Shown piece after piece: positions 50,289 through 61,100 of a stretch of 64,000 bases of DNA. The translations under genes were made by a program, and so were the position numbers. Below the pieces are notes generated by a model that was not told where the DNA came from, made no database searches, and saw only the letters and a program-made list of their open reading frames with translations. Each line of letters opens with the position of its first letter. The stretch's first letter is position 1. Source of the DNA: Antedon bifida (lineage: Eukaryota > Echinodermata > Crinoidea > Comatulida > Antedonidae); NCBI GenBank assembly GCA_963402885.1, contig OY727096.1, forward strand, positions 8,069,501 through 8,133,500, in the 5' to 3' direction.

Positions 50289-52703
50289 ATGATTCTTTAT
50301 ATTTTTATTGGTGTATGTTTACTAATTTGGTTAGTTGAGTTTCTTTTCCGTATACCAAAAATATCAAACTTAAGCAACAAGTATGTGCTTATAACAGGGT
50401 GCGACTCTGGGTTTGGTAACGAGCTGGCAATACAATTAGATGGGAAGGGGATACACGTGATCGCATCGTGTCTGACCGAGAAGGCAAGAAATGAGCTGGG
50501 ATCATCACTATCGCAACGGTCATCAGCGATATTAATGAATGTTGCAGATCATGGCAGTGTCCAGGAGGCACTGAATAAAGTACGAGAGATCATTCCAAAG
50601 TCAGAAGGCAAGTTTGAATTAAATAAAGAAAAGCAGTAGGCCTAAATTATAATTAAAGAATGTAAATTGACTACAATTCTAATGGTTTAAATAGTGTTGA
50701 AAACAACCCGTCGATCCTTTTGTAACCTCGGACGCGAATACAGAGTAGAACCCCTATTTAGGGGATACTTTCTGGATTGTCCCCTTAATAGGGTACCTCT
50801 ATTCAGGAGACGATTGAGAAGAGCATGTGATGTGAGTGATTTAATTTTTAAAATGAACTTAATAAAAATATGAATTGAAATATTCATAAACTAATTACTT
50901 TATTTACATTTTCCATAATAAACTCATACACAGATACTACAAAAAAGTATAATCAGTTTAAACAATATTATGCTGAACTATATTTCAGGTTTGTGGGGGC
51001 TTGTAAACAATGCAGGAATCGGTGGATATGGTGGAGCTATGGAGTGGTGGAGTAGGGACGAATACAAAAGGGTCCTCGATGTAAACTTATTTGGCTTGAT
51101 TGACGTAACAAAGGTTTTTACCCCTATGTTGAAACAGGGAAGAGGCAGAATAGTGAATGTAGCAAGTATCTGCGGCAGGGTTGTTATACCAGAGGCCGGA
51201 TACTGTATTTCTAAATTTGGTGTTGAGTGTTTTTCCGATGAAATAAGGTTTGTTAACAAAAAAAAAAAAGGTGGTAGTCTTAAAGGTCAGCTCCGGGCAA
51301 AGATGAATAGGCATTGAAAAAAATAACAGAAGAGACTAATTGCTAGAGGAAAATAAAAAATAAAAAATGATTAGTTTTAAAAGATATAAAAACTACCCCT
51401 TTATACATGATGGATCAAGTAGGCCTACTTGGACATACCATAAAGGCCAATTTACACAGAAAGAGTGGTAAAGGTATAGGTAATAAAATATAGAATCTAG
51501 GTTATTTATTGTGACCATACACAAAACCCTAAAATAAAACCCGCTTAGGATAGATACGGTACAGATTCTATGTGGGACAAGCTATGTGGTTTTCCACTTA
51601 GGCCTACTGTAACCGCTCGTCTGTGTAAATTTGCCTTAAAGTCTCTATTTCTTAGTACATAACGCCGCTTCGAATCAGCTAAAGGATAGTTATGACAAAA
51701 TTGTTTTCTTTTACGAATAGCCGTACCAAGGCTAGTACTTCCTATATCAATATACTTCCTACTATCTATTTGTTATTATTTAAGTTATTAATGAGTGCTA
51801 ATACACCTTTTTTCAAGGGTACAGCTGAAAGCATTTGGAATATCAGTTTGCATAATTGAACCAGGCTTTTTCAAGACGGCTATCGTAGATGATGGTAAAG
51901 TTTTTGCTCCAGTGAGGGCTAAGTGGGCCGAGCTAAGTCCAGAAACTAGACACGAATTTGGTGGCCAGGAAGCTTTCGAAAGTAGTAAGTTCCAAACTTT
52001 ATCAAGTAAAAACATTCTTAAATTCCCGTTGGTCTGTTATAGTACGCACTATTAAACGATCGTTTAATAGTACTTTTTTTCGTGTACGAAAAAAAATCTG
52101 TTGATTCAAATAACAGGAATCTATATTTATTGTATATTGAAATATGATGGGTGTTAGAGGCGGGATTTTAAGTGATGTTCCCTTTTAAAACACGGAGATG
52201 TCGTATCGCTAACGAAAATGGTTATACCGCCACCTATGTATACCTAGAAAGTAGTGGATCGAAGATTGAATCCACGAGTCATGTTTTAGAACATAATGGG
52301 TTAAATAACCGAGATTTGTGGGTGAAATGCGATAAAGACTAAGAGGAGAAAAAAAAAGAGAAAAAAAGGCGCGTTTTCAGAGCAGCCTTAAAATAAGCGG
52401 ATATAGAAACGAAAACCATAATGCTTTGTTGACGGATGAGCGACAAATCAAATCCGTACTTCTGAATATGCTAATTATTAATAGACATTCTCTATTTTTG
52501 TTTCAGGAATTGCAAAAGTAAGCAAATCTTTGGATTCGTTAGCTTCCAGGAACACGGGTAAAGTTGTGAATGCTATGGAACATGCGTTGACGGCAAAATA
52601 CCCAAAGAAACGCTACAGCGTTGGTTATGACGCAAAGTTATATTTTATACCATTGAGCTATATGCCATCAGTGGTTACAGATTTCTTATTTCGGGACGAT
52701 TAG
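50289..52703 (+). CDS. SDR9C-type retinol/hydroxysteroid dehydrogenase, copy 2
   Basis: Exons 50289-50607, 50989-51247, 51818-51984, 52507-52703; same phases as copy 1; 313 residues. It keeps the membrane anchor, TGCDSGFG, NNAG, NVASICGR, YCISK and IEPGFF, so it should be active. Differences are mostly conservative, for example the VDDGK segment after EPGFFKTAI. Intron 1 again starts GCAAGT. The last codons are altered: copy 1 ends FLFRL, while here a repetitive insertion starts just after the CGG codon, giving FLFRDD and a TAG supplied by the insertion. AATAAA at 53031-53036 is the likely polyadenylation signal. Role as for copy 1. Confidence 0.9.
52048..52071. repeat. Perfect 24-bp palindrome
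   Basis: ACTATTAAACGA followed by its exact complement, in intron 3 of SDR copy 2; not present in copy 1. Confidence 0.85.
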
Positions 52704-52999
52704 CGGGACGATTCGGCCCTGGGACGATTCGGCCCGGGACGATTCGGTCCGGGACGATTCGGCCCTGAGACGATTCGGCACACTTAAATGTATCGGCTTT
52801 AATATGCATTTTATAAGCATAAAATAAGCTTTTTTTCCCTCTGTTGGCCGCTTGGCGTATGCACGAAATAAATTGAATATAATATTACGTATTTTTAGTA
52901 ATTTATTTTATATTTATATCAACATTGTTGGTCTAAAGTGAGACGTTTCGGCCCACAAACTGGGATGTTTCGGCCCAAAAGTGGGCCGAATCGTCCCGG
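52694..52999. mobile_element. Insertion with GGGACGATTCGGCCC repeats at its ends
   Basis: The left side has five tandem GGGACGATTCGGCCC-like units. The right end carries the inverse (GGGCCGAATCGTCCCGG), with further GTTTCGGCCC copies inside. The whole block is missing from SDR copy 1, where CGG runs straight into TTATGAAAAAC. It interrupts the last codons of SDR copy 2. The exact target duplication is unclear. Confidence 0.78.
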
Positions 53000-53150
53000 A
53001 TTCTTCGAAAAACAGGCCAATGAGTGAAACAATAAAAGGATTTGAATGATATTGTTTAAAGTACTATAATAACGTAATAATTAGGTTAGGTTAGTATATT
53101 ATATATAGGTTATTTAGGCCTAGAACTGATAATACATAATGTTTAAACAT

Positions 53151-55124
53151 TTTAATTTATTATACATGTTTACAATTAATGAACTACTGTATATCTCAAT
53201 ACTAATCGAAACCAGAGGAAAAGGTTTTCACTATTTTATCTGTCTGTCTTTTGCAAATATATTCATTAAAGAAAACAGTTTGAAATATTTCATCAGTAGA
53301 TGGCTTAGTATCTCTCGTGTGTTGTTAAAATACCGGTAGACCTAGCTATCGTAAATCGAATTTTGTCTTAAATGCTGTGTGTTGTACGCATATATATATA
53401 TATATATGCTCTTATAATATGACGTTATCCAAATTCCTTCACTTGCACTGATGAAGGGATAGTGTTGCCCGAAAGCTCTGCTAACTTTTCTGGCTGTTTT
53501 ACTTATCGTTTTGATTTAAAGTTCTTACATGCATGCCTCTTACAACAACAAAAAATATAAAATAACGTACAAAATAATGATTCAAAATAACAAAAGTCAC
53601 TTATTTCTGTTGTACGCATAGTACATGTAATTGAAGGTAGGCTTTATCCTGTAATCTAATTCACTCAACAAACATTGTGCGACCGATTCCGTTGAATGGC
53701 GGCCATACACGATGGATAGACCTACCCATACAGTCACTGAATTAGCTTCCATCATGTTGACCTTGAAAGGCCTAGCTTTCAATTGTTTATTTAGTTATTT
53801 TCTAATAGGTTGTAAAATCATTACCTTAAAAGTCATCCACTACGTCCTTGTTTTCTTCCGCATGTCGATAAACACAAAACACATCATAATCGTATACGAT
53901 ATCAATTTGTCTTTAAATGGGCGGTAGTTTTGAATGCACTCATCCAAATGTGAGAGTTCAAACGATCATCTTTACGGGGTCATAGGTCTGTACAATAAGG
54001 AGCTTTTGATTTGCTGCGACGAGGGCAGTTCAATCGATGTGTCGTAGTAGGAACCATTAAGCCTGCAGTATGTCGAGATAGGCGGATCACCACATTATGC
54101 GCAAAATGGATTAGCATGCCGTACTTTGGTGGTCGTTGGTCGTGGCAAATCGAAATACATGACCACCTCCTATATCCAAAAGTGTGCTTTAACTTTGTAG
54201 TTTAGGCCTACTGATATTAAAGCAGAGAAAGTTGATATTACAATTTCCATTTGTTTCGAGTTAAACTCGGTACGCTTAAAACTCATGCAACAACTTAAAT
54301 AAAACCAATAACCAAACAATTATCGGATAATAATATAAACTTTATTTTATTTTCACATTATTACAATATGTACATTTTTTTTCAAATTTTACATTACCGG
54401 TAGGCCTATTTTATGTAATTGCTTTAAATCGCATGTGACGTCACTACAATGCGTATGGGCGTACCATATTTTGTATAGGCCTATCTCATTTATTGTATAT
54501 TTAAGCATTATATACTGAGTGCTTTATAGATTCGTATACAAGCAACATATAGCACGTAGAAGGAGAATGTCATTACTGTGCCTAGGCCTAAATACGTTTG
54601 AATTTGTACTTTCATGTTCATTAATATCCTGAGCGTGAGACAAGCAATCAATATGTTTGAAATCTGTACACGAATTGGCTATACAAAATCATTTAGTAGA
54701 CGAAGAAGCACACCATGTCGTGCCTACGTATTTGTGATATGCACTAACTTCGGTTGTGTGACGTGGGCGACTATTCTCGCCGATTGAAGAAAACGCGTTA
54801 TTTCTTAAATTATGCGTTACCACAAAACGCATACCGGTAAGTAGCGGATATTATAAACGCATAACATTAATGAGCACTTGGCAGTGTCATTATAGCTGTC
54901 ATAATATTACATGCATCACAAAATGAGTTGGAAGTAGTCTGCTACAGTTAAGTCTTTGCCGACTTTGTGCAAGTCGAAAAATCTCGTGTATCGAATTTTA
55001 GAAAGTTCAGATTTTTCTCTATACAGTACCGTAGTGAAGAAAATATAAATAAACGTATATTCTGAATATGAAACAAAGACTGCTTGTGGATAGAGTGCTT
55101 TTCATTTGCGAGTGTGTGTGTGCG
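53151..55124. other. Intergenic stretch between SDR copy 2 and the clan-CD-like gene
   Basis: Holds an AT microsatellite at 53391-53407 and the hammerhead-like motif at 53448. Small open frames at 53597-54205 have no recognised content. On the minus strand AATAAA occurs near 54343, possibly the far polyadenylation signal of the next gene. Confidence 0.4.
53448..53483 (+). ncRNA. Hammerhead-ribozyme-like core (CTGATGA ... GAAA)
   Basis: CTGATGA is followed by a potential stem II (GGG ... CCC), GAAA, a small stem III (AGC-TCT-GCT) and an A at the cleavage position. Stem I does not pair convincingly, so this is at best a decayed copy, of the sort found at the ends of Penelope-like retroelements. 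Confidence 0.3.
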
Positions 55125-58100
55125 CTAGCCGTATGGCCTGTATCTGCACCCCGTAAAAGTCGAGCGGATTTCCTTGTTCGACATGAATGGTAAGAGATAG
55201 CACGGGTGACCTCCGAATACAGTTGAGTTGGCTGCGTTTGCCGATCCTTCCATCATCCTAGGATTCGAGTTTGTGAATGAATCCGAGTAGATCTAGAATA
55301 TAAAACACAAATTTTAGTAAGCCTACAATTTCTTTTCATGAAAAGCTTAGAAAAAATGCTTATGACAAAAAAATCGACCGTTTCTGGGAGGACGGTGACA
55401 TATCGATATAAAAACATAGAAATGACGTTAATAATGACTAACACGATAATTCCAATAACACGATGATTATGATGATATTAATGATAATGACGATATTATT
55501 ATGAATGGGATAAAATAATAATGACGATAAGAAATAACCATTACGGTACATAATGACGATAACAAAAGTAATGTAACATGTACGGTAGGGCCTACCTCAT
55601 ACACCTCATCTACACATTGCTGCGTGTGGTTGCTGTATGACCATGCATTGGTCAGGTCACTTCTCCATGAATATTCCGTTTTATTTCCACTTGTGAACAC
55701 AACTACATTTTCGTGAGTTTTCGATTTTCTTACTTCTTCGGCGAAAATACCCGAATAACTTTGATCCACAATCAGATAGACATGCGAGGCTTTACAGTCC
55801 GATATGTCCTCCAATATCTCCCTTACGCTTATCATTTCACTGGCTGCCATCTTAAAAAACAAAACAAACAAAAATGTAATTAATATTTTGAATGTTTACA
55901 TCATACGCTCGGATTTATACGAATGTTTACGTCACACGCTGGGATTTATACGAATGTTTACGTCACAGGTTCGGATTTATACGAATGATTACGTCACACG
56001 TTCGGATTTGTGCGAATGATTAGTGATTACGTCATACGCTCGGATTACGAACGTTTACGTCATATGCTAAAATGTATACGAATGTTTACGTCACACGCTT
56101 AAATTACGAATGTTTACGTCATACGTTCGGATTTATACGAATGGTTACGTCATGCGCTCGGATTTACCGTACCTGTCCATTTTCATCAATGTCCCATAAC
56201 AGACTTCTTCCATCCGGTAGAGCTGGACTATTCAAGTACAATATGAGTGTATCCACATTACAACCTGAGCTACAAAGACCGCTCAAATGGTTGCGAATCG
56301 CATTCTTCTGCGTCGCTGGGTAACGGTTGTCAACGTGCTGATTGCTCTGTTCATACACTGAAAATAAAATTTAAAATCTGTCATCGTGTTGTATCGGCAC
56401 ATACAATATATAAATAATTAAGTGAGAACTATAAAAATAAATTTGGAAAACGATGTAAAAATGGAATTATGTTGACATGTGCTGCTATTGGACAGACTAC
56501 TATAATGGTAACAATTGGATCGCGGAATTTGTTGCCACAAAGGAAGTTTCCATTCAATGAATTGACACTAGGACAGTGATTAGCCTATGCCTACTCTCAA
56601 TTATATTACATGGCCCATTCCCGTCATGGCAGACGATAACATCAGATCCAAGATCTAACTGTGTCTGTGCAGTCTCTCTCCTCATCCTCTTTTTTCTTCT
56701 CTTCTTGATACAAGGACGTACTGAAATAATAATTTGCGATATACTACAAAGACTTCCCTTCCCCTCATTTCTGAATTGTTTCAGATTGTTATCAATGGCC
56801 TTTGTATTGTTTTTTGGTAAAGACGAAATGTGAACAGTTATTTGTTTACAACTTAACACGATCGTCAGACTGGGCTTTTTACCAAGCCTTTGCAGGTTCT
56901 GAATCCCACTACTGCTAGCTTTGGTCCTACATTGCTGAAAAGTGGGCCTACGTATAAAAACGAAAAACCTACGCTCAATATCTGTATTGTCAGCAAAGAA
57001 CATCTTGATATTGTGTTTCTTGAAGCCTTGCTCCCGTAACATTGAATACATATTTTTAATGTTTTCTGAATGTCGTTTAATACTAGTCTGCCTGTTCCAG
57101 CCGCCAGATATCATCACGCCATAATCGCATGTTTCGTGTAATTTACATCGACGTCCAAACTAGACAGAACAATAAAAACATAAAACAATTATTAAATATT
57201 GACCGCGGTATCTTGACAAAATTACACGTTGTCAGATTTCGTACATAGTTCCGCAAATTCGGTAACAGAACGCACGCACATAACCATGTTTTCCACTAGG
57301 CAAATTTATTCGCGCGAATCGAAAGCGTTGACTAATGCGCATGCGTAATTAATATTTTCATCTTTTTGTGGTGACTTGAGGAAAATGCACAACCAATCAG
57401 AACTCATGTCGATTCGCGCGAATATCATTTAACCACCTCACCTCATTCGACCAATAGCACTGACAGGCCTACTACTTACATTTGTTCGTTGATTTTGGCA
57501 CCGTTTCGTGTTAGTTTCCAATTCACAGTTTCTCGTGAAATTGCTAAGCCCTGTTCTGTAGTTCGGACACTTCGCATATAATGGAGAATCAATGCATTTT
57601 AACTGCTGTTCATGTGACTAAAAATACCAACAAAAAAAAAACTGATTAACATTGGCTGTATGAGTAAGGGTGGATTTAATGTGGTTCGGACCAATCCTTA
57701 ATTAAAAATACAATGAAACTAATTGAACATTGGGTTAAGTTCAGCAATTTGTCTCATTCTATATTTTAACTATCCTGGTCCGCAACTGGGTTCGTTTGGA
57801 CCCAGTAGAAGTTGTTTCCTTCAGTGTTGCAGACATATTTATTACTGTAATATAGCCTTGAGAACATATTTATATATACCGCTGATTCCGTATATGCATA
57901 TCCTAAGCCATCGAGTATTCTTCCAAATAGGCCCTATTATATTTTATATAAACAAAGCAATCTAACAACAGGACACGTTCGCCTTTTGCCAAGATAGGAA
58001 CTCGTAACGGTCCTTTGATCTTATGTCTGGCTGCGTACCAATAGTACTGTACATAGTACGCGCGGTGTCTGTGAAGGCGTAGAGTGGAACTGATCGTGTC

Positions 58101-61100
58101 GCAGCCACAGATAAACTCTTTGATCTCCGGAGCTCCGCATCCTGTTAGATTGCCTTGATATAAATAGGCACAATACACTTACGCTGTCACCCTCTCTGTA
58201 TACTAGTGGCAACATGTTGATTTCACAGTGTCGTTTAGATGACGTCTTTAATCGGTTTTTACATCTGCTCTTGACTGCTACTTGTAAACATTCCCTTCCT
58301 AAAAAAAAGATAAGATTAGCTTTTTAATATATTTACATTTTAACATTAATATCCAAATATGACACATGAATACTGATCTACAATGGCCCATCACGTGTAA
58401 TATTAAGAATATCTGCTGAACGTGTTAAATCTAAAAATGTGTTACGTCAATATATGAACATTTATAGCGACACATTTAATTCACAGCAAGTCCGGAAGAT
58501 ATGTTCTTAATACACCTTTTACGTGGTATACTTATTAGTACAGTGTGCACATGCATTTACACTAGAGCGTCACTAGGCCTACTTAACTGGACGACGTTCC
58601 CGCGCAAAAACGCAGAAGTCGATCGTGTTTCCTTTTTTCCACACTCACTTCATGACATGCATTTCATTCGTTGATAGGCCTATCTTTTAAAATATCTAAT
58701 TGAAGTGAACATTCTTTCCGGTGAACATTCTTTCCATGGCGGTTCGTGGCAAAAGAAAGGAGAAAAGAATTCCTATAATTGGTACTTTAAATACCTTTTG
58801 ACGTAAGCGCTGGGGAATGTTATTTCGTTCACCCTTCACAGGTAAACTCGGCTCGTCATTTATTTGTCACGAACGCTTTTGTGGCGGGGAACAATGGCTG
58901 ATTTATAAAGTTGTTATTCGAGAAGACATATATTCTTAAGATCGAAGGTGAAGAGAAAAACATAAAGGAACTACAGTAGGCCTACACAACGAATGTTTTG
59001 AAGAATTTCTCTCATTGAAATGGGATAACTTTGAAATCGCGTTTACATAAGCCCAGAAATTGGTGGAGGAAGAAAACGAATCGGGCATAGTAGTGTTAAC
59101 GAATAGAGGTGAATAGATTAATAGCTTGTACCTTCAATAACGTAATGTAATTTTCTTGGTCACCACACAACGTACGTATTTTAATAATAAATCACAAGAT
59201 CTATTTATATTTAGGCTACGTCATAACTATGTATTGAACCAATTGTGAGAAATATAGGCCTAAGTTTTTTTTAATTTGCTACAATGAAAATTATGAGTAT
59301 AGACCTAATGAAAACCAACGGCAACCAACATTGTGTAAAGTTTACGGACTTGTGGCGAATTCAGAGTTATAGACCTGAATCCTCACTCCTAAGGCCAGCA
59401 ATGTCGTAACGTGTAGGCCTATATAGAATAGGCCTACCGCTAAACAAAACGGAAATACGATGATAATTTGAATTTGGAATGAAAAATGTTGTTGACGAGT
59501 CGAATGAATGAATGAAAAAATATTCCTTCCGGATTCTCAAGAACAGATTTATGTGGATTAAGAAAGATCATTTTCAATCGAGCAATTTGTAAACAAACTC
59601 GCGCGTGTATTGATCAGACGATAAAAACAAAAATACCATTAATCTAGGTTTTACATCAATAGCTTACGACATTCATCGGATTACAAATAAATGCTCAACA
59701 AAAGCGCTTTTGTTCGAAATGTGTGACAAATACTCGTTCGGCGTAAATAATAGGCGCGATGGGTGCTTTGCGTAGGTGTTTTGAGTGACCTGTCTTGAAG
59801 GGAAATGAAGGTGTTATTGCCTCTGTCTCGTTTAATAGACCTCTTTTGAATAGGCATCAGCCCATCTATGCAAGTCCGCCGCCAAAGTAAAGCGGGTTAC
59901 TATTCATCTTGTTCTTAGAAGTAGCCGACAGGAAAAGTCATTGAAATTATAGGAAATGTAACAATTCGTCGGATTGATTACAACCAAGTCGCGCCAGCGT
60001 GTGAATACTTTGGCCCTACGCACGAGATCAATTATACTGCTTTATATAAAAATACTCAAGAAAATAAGATATGCAGCCAAGTCCTCCGCAGAAGGCCTTG
60101 TCCGTTGGCGGCTTGCCTTTGATCTTGCCGGTACGGGTGGAGATTTAATTCGGCTGACGAGTCAGACAGGTACTCACGTCTGACAAGATAGCTAACGGTT
60201 GCTATGATTACTGCTTCGTACTTCAATTCGTTGATGGAATGCAATCAGAACGATAGAAGTGCAATGACAATTTTGCTGTAAATTCTATAGTAACGGCTTA
60301 GGAAATTTTCAAATACCTAATATTGTTTTGCATTCCATTGACTTTACAATGAAATTGAATTATAAAGCAACAACTTGCATTTAATAACAGTACACGTTGC
60401 AACTGTCACGTAGTATTTTTTTTGTCATAGGATTTTTAAGAGACAGTAATTCAGTTTAATGATCTTCCCAAAGAAATTAAAATGGCACCTTCAAAAAAAA
60501 ATTTTTTCTTTTAAACTTAAACAAATTCTACTCCATAAATAACTTATAATAATAAATGAACATATTTATTCTGGTTTTTCTGTGCTTCCATAGTATTTTA
60601 TCATTATTAACTTGTCGTTGTCTTGCGTTACTGTACTTGTTTATTTGTCTTGTTTTGTTTCTGTTTGTTCAAACTTCAATATGATTACAACTTCTTAACT
60701 GGCTACCCGTCACAAGTTTTTTTGGAGGGAGTCCTCCAAATGTTATTACTTTCTGGGTTTTTTGCCTCTTAATTATTTATATTTAAATTGTTATTTTGTT
60801 TACTTTGAAAGATAAGAAATAGATGTTATTATGAATGAATGAATGAATGAAAGTTAATCTCCTTATGTTTTTTTTTTAATTTTCAACAATTCGCCGAATT
60901 TTTCACAAATTTAAAGACCCCTTCCCTGCAATTTTGGACGTTTTTTGGAAAATAATACATATATATCACTTTAAAAACATTAAACCATGTCATTTCTTGT
61001 CTTAAATGTACGTTTTATGGTAAATTATGATAAAAAGTGAGAAACAATGCACTACCTAAGTAGCTTGCGGCGATCGACCTCTCGTGGACGGTCTTAGGCC

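Larger units (their letters stand above)
44095..53150 (+). repeat. Direct tandem duplication (about 5.2 kb unit) containing the SDR genes
   Basis: Unit 1 starts near 44095 and unit 2 near 49268 (both AATTGTGTTGAATA...). The copies stay alignable through the promoter, all four SDR exons and the introns. The left boundary lies in the 3' UTR of the GPCR gene, so unit 2 carries a stray copy of that UTR with its AATAAA (49313). The units differ by several insertions listed separately. Confidence 0.88.

Noticed and set aside
57903..58178. Minus-strand 91-codon frame inside the clan-CD-like gene
   Set aside because: Crosses MITE M2, whose other copy lies at 29800-29960. The true exon at 58298-58183 uses another frame.
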